9,068 nt of DNA from Pseudomonadota bacterium. GTDB lineage: Bacteria > Pseudomonadota > Alphaproteobacteria > Sphingomonadales > Sphingomonadaceae. The position numbers were made by a program, and so were the translations under genes. Positions 1 through 6,272 of the stretch are shown in pieces (within the stretch, counting starts at the first letter, position 1; each line of letters begins with the position of its first letter). Location of the stretch: assembly GCA_023390415.1 (NCBI GenBank), contig JAEWCW010000009.1, forward strand, positions 1 through 9,068, in the 5' to 3' direction. Below the pieces are notes generated by a model. The model was not told the DNA's origin, made no database searches, and worked only from the letters and a program-made list of their open reading frames with translations.

Positions 1-571
1 GATTGGCCCGGGTGATGTTCTTGATCGCGGTGACGAAGCCCTTGTGGGTCTTCAGCCGCTCGTTCCACCAGCCGTAATAAGCCGAGAATTCGGCCGTGAT
101 GTACATCTCGTTGACCGGCGTATAGAGGCGCACCCACGGATAACGGCGCGCGAACGCCTCCGCATAGGCACAGAACAGCCGCGGGAAATCGGGATTCTGG
201 AAATCCCCGATCCAGTCCGGCAGGCCGAAGTGGCAGAGATCGACGATCGGCACGATGCCGCGCCGACGAAGCTCCGGCATCACCTCGTCGGTGAACGACC
301 AGTCGTAGCGGTCCGGGCCGAGATGGATCTTGTAATATGGCGGCCCGTAGCGGAGCACGTTGCAGCCCATCTCGCGGACGAGGTCCAAATCCTCGCGCCA
401 GCGTGAATAATGGCCGCATTCCTCCATCTGGTCGCGGCGGATGTCCCCGCCGGGGCCGGAGACGACCGGGTAGGAACATTCAATTCCGGTGGCGAACAGA
501 AAGCGCGCCGTCGACGGATTCGACACGCGCCGCGCCACGTAGAATCGGAATGCGTCGGGGTCCTCGCTCAT
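1..571 (-). CDS. Glycoside hydrolase family 1-like protein (3' end cut off by window)
   Basis: N-terminal 190 residues of a clan GH-A (beta/alpha)8-barrel enzyme resembling GH1 beta-glycosidases. The gene runs off the left edge, so this entry is partial. Visible GH1 landmarks in order: RFLFATGIECSY (residues 23-34, matching the GH1 N-terminal RFPFG-type signature), a HYSRWREDLDLVREMG helix (54-69), LCHFGLPDW (112-120, like LYHWDLP) and TPVNEM (151-156). N154-E155 of the last motif aligns with the GH1 Asn-Glu pair, and E155 would be the acid/base. The usual proline after NE is Met here. The nucleophile glutamate lies outside the window. No signal peptide is visible, so a cytoplasmic enzyme is likely. 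The ATG at 571 has GAGG about 10 nt upstream. It lies 55 bp downstream of the histidine kinase gene on the same strand, so co-transcription is possible. Substrate cannot be told. GH1-like fold is fairly certain; actual glycosidase activity is not. Confidence 0.8.
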   Translation of the reverse strand, partial: MSEDPDAFRFYVARRVSNPSTARFLFATGIECSYPVVSGPGGDIRRDQMEECGHYSRWREDLDLVREMGCNVLRYGPPYYKIHLGPDRYDWSFTDEVMPELRRRGIVPIVDLCHFGLPDWIGDFQNPDFPRLFCAYAEAFARRYPWVRLYTPVNEMYITAEFSAYYGWWNERLKTHKGFVTAIKNITRAN

Positions 572-626
572 CGCACGTCCTCGCTCTCTCGGTCCTTCAA
601 CCGGCAGGGACGCGCGAAGGTCCGCC

Positions 627-1685
627 TCAGCCGGAACTTTCCTCCGGGAAAGTGACGCTGACCCGGGTCCCCGGCGGACCCGCCCAGGCGACGCTTCCGT
701 CGAGTTGCTGGACGAGCGCGCGCAGCATGCGCTGGCCGACCGAGCCGCTTCGCGCCTCGCTGCGGAAGCCGTGGCCGTCGTCGATCACCTCCAGGCAGAA
801 ACCCGCATCGCATCGCCGGAAATAGACGAGGATGTTGCCGTGCTCTTCCTCCTCGAAGGCGAAGCGGACGGCGTTGGTGACCAGTTCGTTGATCATCAGG
901 CCGATCGTCACCGCGCGGCCCGAGCTCAGCTCCGCATCCTCCGCCTCCGCGCGCAGGGTGATCGGGCGCAGGCCGATCAGGCCGGGCTGGAGATCGTTGA
1001 CCATCTCCTCGATGAAGCCGCGCGCGCCGACCGTCGTCGTCTCCTCGCCGAGCTGGAGCCGGTCATAGACCCGCGCGAGGATCTTCAGGCGATTGGCGGC
1101 GCTGCCCAGGGTCTCGGCGGCGCGCGGATCGGAAACGTCACGCTGGCCGATCGTGATGTAGCCGGCGACGACCTGGAGCTGGTTCTTGATGCGGTGGTTG
1201 ATGTCGGCGAGCAGAAGTTCCTTCTGCGTGTCCGACGCCTCGAGCGCGGCCACCTGGCGCTCGAGCATGCCGCGAGAGCGCGCAAGCGCCGCGGCGCGAT
1301 CCGCGAGCTTCGCCGCCTCGTTCCGCAGCATCTGGACGATCGCAGCCGCAACCGCGCCGCCGACCAGGAAGGCGCCGGTGGCGATCGCTGCACCGCGCCC
1401 GAGCGCCGCGCCCGGCTGGCGCGGGTCGGACAGGAAGTAAAGGCCGAAGCCGGCGCAGAAGAGCACCGCCAGGTAGCCCGAGCCGCTGCGGAACAGGAAG
1501 GCGGCGAGCACCACGGCCGGCATGAACAGCATGAACAAGGGAAGCTCGTGCTGATCGAGCCGGGAGCCCGCAAGGATGTAGATCGCGCCGAAGAAGGCGA
1601 ACGAGATCAGCGCCGTCGCGCCATATTGGACGACGAGCGGAAGCCGGCGAAGCGGCTGGAGCCGGCGCAGGATCTGCTCAGCCAT
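627..1685 (-). CDS. Membrane-bound HisKA_2-type sensor histidine kinase
   Basis: 352-residue sensor kinase. Residues about 18-120 hold four hydrophobic segments (near 19-39, 48-66, 70-86 and 98-118) linked by short loops, like the KdpD-type DUF4118 membrane module. There is no large periplasmic sensor domain. A charged coiled coil (about 121-155) leads into the HisKA_2 dimerisation domain, with the phospho-acceptor H164 in NHRIKNQLQVV. The ATPase domain follows, with its N box at 264-277 (N266, E267, N271) and a G box DDGHGF at 302-307. There is no fused receiver domain and no response regulator beside it, so it is an orphan kinase. In alphaproteobacteria many HisKA_2/HWE kinases feed the PhyR general stress response; that link here is inference. 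The ATG at 1685 is preceded by GGAG four nt upstream and overlaps the end of the glycosylase gene by 8 nt (ATGGCTGA), suggesting translational coupling. The same frame stays open far upstream, but those residues are the glycosylase gene read out of frame. Confidence 0.9.
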   Translation of the reverse strand: MAEQILRRLQPLRRLPLVVQYGATALISFAFFGAIYILAGSRLDQHELPLFMLFMPAVVLAAFLFRSGSGYLAVLFCAGFGLYFLSDPRQPGAALGRGAAIATGAFLVGGAVAAAIVQMLRNEAAKLADRAAALARSRGMLERQVAALEASDTQKELLLADINHRIKNQLQVVAGYITIGQRDVSDPRAAETLGSAANRLKILARVYDRLQLGEETTTVGARGFIEEMVNDLQPGLIGLRPITLRAEAEDAELSSGRAVTIGLMINELVTNAVRFAFEEEEHGNILVYFRRCDAGFCLEVIDDGHGFRSEARSGSVGQRMLRALVQQLDGSVAWAGPPGTRVSVTFPEESSG

Positions 1686-2214
1686 GGCGCTCCGATAAGC
1701 GAGGCGCGCGCTCTTCGCCAGCCCGCGGCAGATCGAGGAATCGCCTGAGCTCCAGCCAGCGCTCCAGCTTCTCTTCGAAGGGCACGGTGTAGGCGGGACT
1801 CGAGGAGGGCAGGGCGAGGAGGGACAGGTCGGGCCGCCCGGCAAGCTGGGCCCGGCCGATCGCCGCCGACTTGCCGCCGTTGAAGCCGATTGCGCGCAGC
1901 TGCGGCAGAGTGTCCGCAAGCCCCTCGAGGTCGCTCGCGGCGTGGAGCCTGATCGCCTGGTCGAGACTGCCCTCGCGGGTCGCGGCTGCGACTGTGTCCC
2001 AGAGGCCGATCCCCGCATCGAGCATGGCCTCGAGCCGCTCCTCATAGTCGAGGGCCTCGAGATCGCGGCCGATCACCGGGCCGACCAGCCGCCAGAATTG
2101 GTTGCGCGGATTGGCATAGTAACGCTGCGCCGCGAGCGACATCGCGCCCGGCAGGCTGCCGAGCAGGAGCAGGCGCGTATCCGGGCGGGTGACGGGCGGG
2201 AAGCAATGCTGCAT
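1678..2214 (-). CDS. DNA-deoxyinosine glycosylase (HDG-type, uracil-DNA glycosylase superfamily)
   Basis: 178-residue member of the uracil-DNA glycosylase superfamily, closest by motifs to the family 6 hypoxanthine-DNA glycosylases. These remove deaminated bases (hypoxanthine, i.e. deoxyinosine) to start base excision repair. Motif A is LLLGSLPG (residues 16-23), followed by RYYANPRNQFW (31-41), which fits the YY-(G/A)-x-P-x-N-x-FW signature of the family. The second motif LPSSSPAYT (135-143) corresponds to the LPS(T/S)SPA loop. Length is typical for the family. I chose the ATG at 2214 because relatives begin a few residues before the FPPV segment, seen here at 5-8. The frame is open further upstream (an ATG at 2247, for example), but that would overlap the divergent GFA gene. 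No good Shine-Dalgarno lies before 2214. The 3' end overlaps the kinase start by 8 nt. Other UDG-superfamily specificity cannot be excluded. Confidence 0.87.
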   Translation of the reverse strand: MQHCFPPVTRPDTRLLLLGSLPGAMSLAAQRYYANPRNQFWRLVGPVIGRDLEALDYEERLEAMLDAGIGLWDTVAAATREGSLDQAIRLHAASDLEGLADTLPQLRAIGFNGGKSAAIGRAQLAGRPDLSLLALPSSSPAYTVPFEEKLERWLELRRFLDLPRAGEERAPRLSERHG

Positions 2215-2223
2215 GAGGGACCC

Positions 2224-2589
2224 ATGAAGATCGAAGGCGGCTGTCATTGCAAGAAGGTGCGCTTCGCGGCGGAGGTTCCGTCGCGGGTCGAGGTGCTCGA
2301 CTGCAATTGCTCCATCTGCGCGCCGACCGGCTTCCGGCACTTGATCGTCCCGCACGGCGATTTCAACCTGGTCTCGGGCGACGACGCGCTGGTCAGCTAC
2401 CGTTTCGGCACCGGCGCTGCCAACCACCTGTTCTGCGGCACCTGCGGGATCAAGAGCTTCTATCAGCCGCGCTCCCATCCCGATGCCTGGAGCGTGAACG
2501 TCCATGCCCTGGACGATCCGTCGCTGCTCGACATCAAGGTCCGCGCCTTCGACGGCCGTGACTGGGAGCGCTCGGCCGCGTCGCTCTGA
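2224..2589 (+). CDS. GFA family (glutathione-dependent formaldehyde-activating enzyme / CENP-V-like) zinc protein
   Basis: 121-residue protein with the full cysteine pattern of the GFA/CENP-V fold: C7-x-C9 in GGCHC, C27-x-C29-xx-C32 in DCNCSIC, and C71-xx-C74 in FCGTCG. These are the structural and catalytic zinc ligands of the family. The prototype, Gfa of Paracoccus, was described as joining formaldehyde and glutathione to S-hydroxymethylglutathione, but most family members have no tested function. No formaldehyde dehydrogenase or other C1 gene is nearby, so the substrate is unknown. The ATG at 2224 follows GAGGGA (2215-2220) and matches the family N-terminus M-K-I-x-G-G-C. An in-frame ATG at 2206 would add six residues and overlap the divergent glycosylase start. 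The TGA ends at 2589, directly against the convergent dioxygenase stop at 2590. No signal peptide or membrane segment is present, so it is probably cytoplasmic. Confidence 0.9.
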   Translation: MKIEGGCHCKKVRFAAEVPSRVEVLDCNCSICAPTGFRHLIVPHGDFNLVSGDDALVSYRFGTGAANHLFCGTCGIKSFYQPRSHPDAWSVNVHALDDPSLLDIKVRAFDGRDWERSAASL

Positions 2590-3369
2590 TCAGGCTTTGC
2601 CGAAGGCGTAGGCGTCCATCGCCAGGATCTCGTAGGTGTAGCTGTGGTGGAGCCGCTCGCCGCGCCCGCCGCCGGCGCCGGCCGCGAAGAAGAGCGGCAG
2701 GAGATGCTCGTCGGTCGGGTGGTTGTGGGCCGCCGCCGGGGCTTCGTCCATGGCCGACAGCAGCCGCTCGCGGTCGCCGGTGCGGATCGCATCCTCCAGC
2801 CAGTCGGTGAAACCCTCGACCCAGGCACGGTCGGCGCCGGGGCGCGAGGTGAAGACGGCGCGGAGATTGTGGGAGATGCTTCCTGAGCCGATCAGCAGCA
2901 CGTTCTTCTCGCGCAGCGGCGCAAGCGCGCGGCCGATCGACTCGTGCCAGCGCGAATCGCGGCGCGGGTCGATCGAGACGGTGACCAGTGGGATATCGGC
3001 GTTCGGGAAGAGCAGCGACAACGGCACCCATGCGCCGTGATCGAGCAGGTCCGAGCTTTCCCGGACTGGAGCGAAACCGCCGTCGGCGAGCAGCTCCATC
3101 ACCTCGTCGGCCAGCGCTGGATCGCCCGCCGGCTCGTAGCGCATCTCGAACAGGCGGCGGTCGAAATTGCCGAAATCGTGCCAGGTCCGGAACCGCGCCG
3201 GCGCGCGCACCGCCGGGCCGCCGGCCGCCTCGTGATGGGCGGAGACGATGACGATCGCGTCCGGCCGCTCGAGCTTCGCGCCGAGCGTTTCGAGGAAGGT
3301 CCGCGCCGGCGCGTCGCTCAGGGCGAGGTCGGGCGCGCCGTGGGAGAGGAAGAGGGCGGGCTGGGTCAT
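2590..3369 (-). CDS. DODA-type (class III LigB-like) extradiol ring-cleavage dioxygenase
   Basis: 259-residue protein of the LigB/DODA family, non-haem metal dioxygenases that open catechol-type rings. Bacterial YgiD-like members cleave L-DOPA in vitro. Conserved features: LSHG with H10, VSAHHEA with H45/H46, LDHGAWVPL (109-117), GSGSISHNL with H167, and a C-terminal LHHSYTYEI with H241/H242. The metal site in this family uses histidines from the first SHG, the SAHHE and the C-terminal segments. Length is normal for the DODA subgroup. The ATG at 3369 fits the family start (MTQPALFLSHG). The frame stays open to 3474, but the added residues are not family-like. Upstream is the divergent alr gene across 124 bp. 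The 3' end abuts the GFA stop codon with no space. No transporter or ring-cleavage pathway gene is adjacent, so the natural substrate cannot be inferred. Confidence 0.9.
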   Translation of the reverse strand: MTQPALFLSHGAPDLALSDAPARTFLETLGAKLERPDAIVIVSAHHEAAGGPAVRAPARFRTWHDFGNFDRRLFEMRYEPAGDPALADEVMELLADGGFAPVRESSDLLDHGAWVPLSLLFPNADIPLVTVSIDPRRDSRWHESIGRALAPLREKNVLLIGSGSISHNLRAVFTSRPGADRAWVEGFTDWLEDAIRTGDRERLLSAMDEAPAAAHNHPTDEHLLPLFFAAGAGGGRGERLHHSYTYEILAMDAYAFGKA

Positions 3370-3375
3370 GGTTCC

Positions 3376-3381
3376 GATATA
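3376..3381 (-). promoter_or_regulatory. Possible -10 element TATATC just upstream of the dioxygenase ATG
   Basis: On the minus strand TATATC matches the TATAAT consensus at four of six positions, in otherwise GC-rich DNA, and ends six bases before the ATG at 3369. If real, transcription would begin at or very near the start codon, giving a leaderless message. The -35 region (GTTTCG or nearby) is poor, so this is only a candidate. Confidence 0.25.
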
Positions 3382-3450
3382 GGCGGATGCGCTCGTTCCG
3401 AAACTGACGGGGCGCACAAATGCCCGTTTCGCAACCCGCAACAGGATCCG

Positions 3451-3476
3451 GCTCCCTTGCCGGAAGGGGAGCAAGG
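3451..3476 (+). promoter_or_regulatory. Inverted-repeat leader upstream of alr
   Basis: GCTCCCTT (3451-3458) can pair with AAGGGGAGC (3464-3472) with one bulged G around a 5-nt loop. Alternatively CCTTGC (3455-3460) can pair perfectly with GCAAGG (3471-3476). The two foldings exclude each other, and the purine-rich AAGGGGAG is hidden in the first. The segment sits 18-43 nt before the alr ATG. No regulator is evident and chance is possible in such GC-rich DNA. Confidence 0.25.
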
Positions 3477-3493
3477 CCGCTATCGCCCGGCCG

Positions 3494-4516
3494 ATGGCCC
3501 ATCATCCGCTCCGGCTCGTCCTCGACGGCGACGCGCTCGTCTCCAACTGGCGCTGGCTGAAGGCGCAGGGCAGTGGCGCGGCCTGCGGCGCTGCGGTGAA
3601 GGCTGACGGCTACGGCCTCGGCGCGCGCGAGGTGGTGAAGCGGCTCGCCGAGGCCGGCTGCCGCGATTTCTTCGTCGCGACCTGGGCCGAAGCGGAGGCG
3701 CTGGGGCCGCTCGCGGAGGGGCTGAGCCTTTCGGTGCTGCACGGAATCGCGCCGGAGGACGGCGATCTGCCACCGGGTGTGCGGCCCGTTCTGAACACGG
3801 CCGAGCAGGTCCGGCGCTGGGGCGCACGCGGACCCTGCGACGTGATGATCGACACCGGCATCAACCGCCTCGGCCTCGCCGTATCCGAGGACGGGCTGTT
3901 GGGCGGCCTCGAGATTGTGACACTGATGAGTCATCTCGCCTGCGCCGACGAGGACGTGCCCGCGAACGAGCGCCAGCGCACGCAATTCGTCGAACGAAGC
4001 GCCGCCATCCCTGCGCAGCGCCGAAGCCTCGCAAACAGCGCAGGGATCTGTTTGGGCGCGGACTACACCTTCGATCTCACCCGCCCGGGCCTCGCCCTCT
4101 ACGGCGGGATTCCGCGGCGCGAGGCTGAGGGCAATATCCGCCAGGTGGCGCGGGTCGAGGCGCAGATCGTGCAGCGCAGGCGTGTCGAGGCGGGGGAGGG
4201 GATCGGCTACAACGCGACCTTCGCGCCGGAAGAGAAATGCGAGCTCGCAGTCGTCAATATCGGCTATGCCGACGGCTATCTCCGCGGTTTTTCCAGTCGG
4301 GGCCGAGCGCGTGCGGCAGGCGGCGAATGGATGCCCGTGGTCGGGCGCGTCTCGATGGACCTGACCGCGGTTTGCGTGGATGCGGCGCCGGAGCTTCGCG
4401 AGGGCGACTGGCTCGAGATCGACTATGATCTTCCCTCGGCCTCGGCCCAGTCGGGCCTTAGCCAATATGAGCTCCTCACCAGCCTCGGCGGACGGCACGA
4501 ACCGATCTGGCGCTGA
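3494..4516 (+). CDS. alr: Alanine racemase (PLP-dependent)
   Basis: 340-residue fold-type III PLP enzyme that interconverts L- and D-alanine for peptidoglycan synthesis in the cytoplasm. Visible motifs: AVKADGYGLG with the PLP lysine K36, MIDTGINRLG (118-127), SHLACADE (146-153), NSAG (181-184), RPGLALYGG (197-205), IGYNATF with the second catalytic base Y239, GYADGY (257-262) and VGRVSMD (283-289). Both catalytic bases and the phosphate-binding glycines are present. Length is slightly short for the family (usually about 360) but no domain is missing. The ATG at 3494 has no close Shine-Dalgarno. The purine-rich AAGGGGAG (3464-3471) is 22 nt away, and an in-frame ATC at 3482 lies 10 nt after it, so the exact start is a little uncertain. 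The metallophosphoesterase gene follows after 31 bp, probably in the same transcript. The gene is not beside dnaB, a common partner of alr in other proteobacteria. Confidence 0.95.
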   Translation: MAHHPLRLVLDGDALVSNWRWLKAQGSGAACGAAVKADGYGLGAREVVKRLAEAGCRDFFVATWAEAEALGPLAEGLSLSVLHGIAPEDGDLPPGVRPVLNTAEQVRRWGARGPCDVMIDTGINRLGLAVSEDGLLGGLEIVTLMSHLACADEDVPANERQRTQFVERSAAIPAQRRSLANSAGICLGADYTFDLTRPGLALYGGIPRREAEGNIRQVARVEAQIVQRRRVEAGEGIGYNATFAPEEKCELAVVNIGYADGYLRGFSSRGRARAAGGEWMPVVGRVSMDLTAVCVDAAPELREGDWLEIDYDLPSASAQSGLSQYELLTSLGGRHEPIWR

Positions 4517-4547
4517 AACCGGCGGGGCCTGCGGTCGTTGACCCGGC

Positions 4548-5435
4548 ATGGCGCGCATCGCTCATCTCTCGGACGTCCACTTCGGGGCGCATGATCCGGT
4601 CGTCGTCGAGGCGGTCACCGCCTGGCTCGTGAAGGAGCGGCCGGACCTGGTCGTGGTCAGCGGCGACTTCACGCAGCGTGCGCGCGTCGCCCAATATCGC
4701 GAGGCGCATCTGTGGCTCAGGCGGCTGCGCGAGGCGGGGCTCCGGACCCTATCGGTTCCCGGCAACCACGACGTGCCGCTTTACGACGTCTTTCGCCGGT
4801 TCATGCGGCCGCTCAACCGCTACCGCCGCTACATCGACCGCGATCTCTGCCCGTTCGTCGAGCTGGAGGATGCGGCGGTGCTCGGGATCAACACGGCGCG
4901 GTCGATGACCTTCAAGGACGGCTCGGTGGGGATCGAGCAGATCCAGATGATCCGCGAGCGCTTCAGCGAAGTGGCCGAGGGCAAGGCCCGGATCCTCGTC
5001 ACCCATCATCCGCTCTTCGCGATGCCGATCGGCGACGAGGGCGGGCTCAGCAAGGTCGCCAATCGAAGCACCGACGCGCTCGCTGCAGTCGCCCAGGCGG
5101 GGGTCGACATCCTGCTCGCCGGCCATTTCCACCGCACCTATGCGAACAGCGCGCGGGAGATGGTCGACACGGCCGGGCCGGCGCTGGTCGTGCAGGCCGG
5201 GACGGCGACGTCGGTGCGCCTGCGCGGCGAGGAATTGCAGAGCTTCAACTGGCTCGACGTCGGCAAGGACCGGGTCGAGCTCGTCGTCCAGCGCTGGGAC
5301 GGCAGCGCGTTCCTGCCCGGCCGTCCGACCATCTTCAGCCGCGACGGCGACAATTGGCACTTTGCCGGCCGGAACGAGGAAGAAGGCGTCCCCGCCGAGG
5401 AAGTCGCCGAGCGCGCCGACGCGGCCGCCGACTGA
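4548..5435 (+). CDS. Calcineurin-like class III metallophosphoesterase (CpdA/GpdQ-like)
   Basis: 295-residue dinuclear-metal phosphoesterase. All metal motifs are seen in order: SDVHFG (D9, H11), VSGDFT (D40), PGNHD (N73, H74), THHPLF (H153) and GHFH (H193, H195). This set and the spacing fit the class III cyclic-nucleotide phosphodiesterase group (CpdA, GpdQ), which hydrolyses cyclic nucleotides or phosphodiesters; the substrate here is not determined. No signal peptide or membrane helix is visible, so it is probably cytoplasmic. After the domain the C-terminus ends in an acidic, alanine-rich tail (about 275-295). The ATG at 4548 lies directly before the first conserved strand (ARIAHLSD), as expected. 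No clear Shine-Dalgarno is present; coupling to alr, 31 bp upstream, would explain that. The stop codon is only 3 bp from the convergent DUF1206 stop. Confidence 0.92.
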   Translation: MARIAHLSDVHFGAHDPVVVEAVTAWLVKERPDLVVVSGDFTQRARVAQYREAHLWLRRLREAGLRTLSVPGNHDVPLYDVFRRFMRPLNRYRRYIDRDLCPFVELEDAAVLGINTARSMTFKDGSVGIEQIQMIRERFSEVAEGKARILVTHHPLFAMPIGDEGGLSKVANRSTDALAAVAQAGVDILLAGHFHRTYANSAREMVDTAGPALVVQAGTATSVRLRGEELQSFNWLDVGKDRVELVVQRWDGSAFLPGRPTIFSRDGDNWHFAGRNEEEGVPAEEVAERADAAAD

Positions 5436-5438
5436 AGC

Positions 5439-6272
5439 TCAGCTTTCCGGGGTATCGATCCGGCGGAAGCGCGCTTCGGCGAAACTGAACAGGCCGAATA
5501 GGATCAGCCCGGCCGCAACGGCGGTACGGAGCGCGTCCGGCATCGTCTCCATCGCGTCGGCAAGGCCGCCTGCAGCGCTGGGGTTTTCGCGCTTGGCGGC
5601 GCTCCAGAAGAGCGTGGCCATCACCAGGAAGACGATCCCGCGAGTCGCGAATCCGGCACGACCGAGCCAGCCGACCCAGCGCCGAGTCCGGCCGGTGCAA
5701 TCGAGGTGGCGGAGGAACTTGAGCGTCCAGGCCTTGCCAAGCTGCGCGATGCCGGCGCCGAGCAGGATCGCGGCGCTCACGACCAGCCAGATCCAGCCCC
5801 CGGGCAGGCCCAATGCGGTTTCGGCGCCCTGCTCACCGCTGTCGCCGCCGCCCCCTCGACTGCCGAACAAAGCGAGCAAGGCAGCGCCGCCGAGCGCGAA
5901 GTGGATCAGCCCGGAAAAGGCGCCGGCGGCGCGCACGGCGCGGCCCTTCGAATCGTCGCCATGGCCGCCGCCATCGGTCCACGCATCGTAGAAGCGCCAC
6001 GCGCCATAGGCGAAGAAGCCCGCCGCCATTGCGGCGAGGAGGAACCTTCCCGCGCCGCTGTTCAGATAATCGAGGATCCCGCCGCTATCCTCGGCGTGGC
6101 CGGTGCGAAGCGTCAGCCAGCCGATCATCAGATAGACAAGGCCGCGGGCGGCAAAGCCCAGCCGGGTGAGCGTTTCGAACGGTTTGGCGGCGATGGCGAA
6201 GTCCTCCTCGACCTGCTCAACGCTCGACGGCGAGTGCGATCCCCATTCCGCCGCCGATACACAGCGTCGCAA
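5439..6272 (-). CDS. DUF1206 integral membrane protein (three-repeat type)
   Basis: Up to 277 residues with about six hydrophobic segments arranged as three DUF1206 modules of two helices each. The first module begins RLGFAARGLVYLMIGW, the second RAAGAFSGLIHFALGG and the third RAGFATRGIVFLVMAT; the R-x-G-(F/Y)-x-x-R-G signature is clear in the first and third. A charged linker DGGGHGDDSKG separates modules one and two, and a glycine-rich stretch lies within module two. The function of the family is unknown. The only standard start in frame before the first helix is TTG at 6272, overlapping phaA by 56 nt and adding about 26 residues that look like out-of-frame phaA. An in-frame ATC at 6194 sits 7 nt after GGAGGA and would start the protein just before the first module (AAKPFETLTRLG). 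I keep the TTG coordinate but think the shorter form is more natural. It is the last gene of the PhaC-like/phaA operon. Confidence 0.82.
   Translation of the reverse strand: MRRCVSAAEWGSHSPSSVEQVEEDFAIAAKPFETLTRLGFAARGLVYLMIGWLTLRTGHAEDSGGILDYLNSGAGRFLLAAMAAGFFAYGAWRFYDAWTDGGGHGDDSKGRAVRAAGAFSGLIHFALGGAALLALFGSRGGGGDSGEQGAETALGLPGGWIWLVVSAAILLGAGIAQLGKAWTLKFLRHLDCTGRTRRWVGWLGRAGFATRGIVFLVMATLFWSAAKRENPSAAGGLADAMETMPDALRTAVAAGLILFGLFSFAEARFRRIDTPES
6192..6208 (-). promoter_or_regulatory. Strong Shine-Dalgarno (GGAGGA) followed by ATC, candidate start of the DUF1206 gene
   Basis: On the minus strand GAGGAGGA ends at 6202, then seven bases (CTTCGCC), then ATC at 6194-6192 in frame with the DUF1206 protein. 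It lies just after the phaA stop (6217). This is textbook spacing for a ribosome binding site, but with a rare initiation codon. Confidence 0.45.

Noticed and set aside
705..1748. Long plus-strand open frame (347 codons) opposite the histidine kinase
   Set aside because: Arg/Ala/Glu-rich shadow typical of GC-rich antisense frames; the minus frame carries unmistakable kinase motifs.
3370..3493. Search for an EcfG-type (GGAAC-N16/17-CGTT) promoter between the dioxygenase and alr
   Set aside because: A GGAAC is present on the minus strand (3398-3394), but no CGTT occurs at the required spacing.
4007..4047. Perfect 10-bp inverted repeat (ATCCCTGCGC / GCGCAGGGAT, 21-nt loop) inside alr
   Set aside because: My rough estimate is about one such repeat by chance in 9 kb at this base composition; it lies in conserved coding sequence with no T-run or known motif.
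2534..4558. Very long minus-strand open frame (674 codons) opposite alr and overlapping the dioxygenase
   Set aside because: No recognisable domain, low-complexity Arg/Ala/Pro composition, and both overlapped genes have complete catalytic motifs in other frames.
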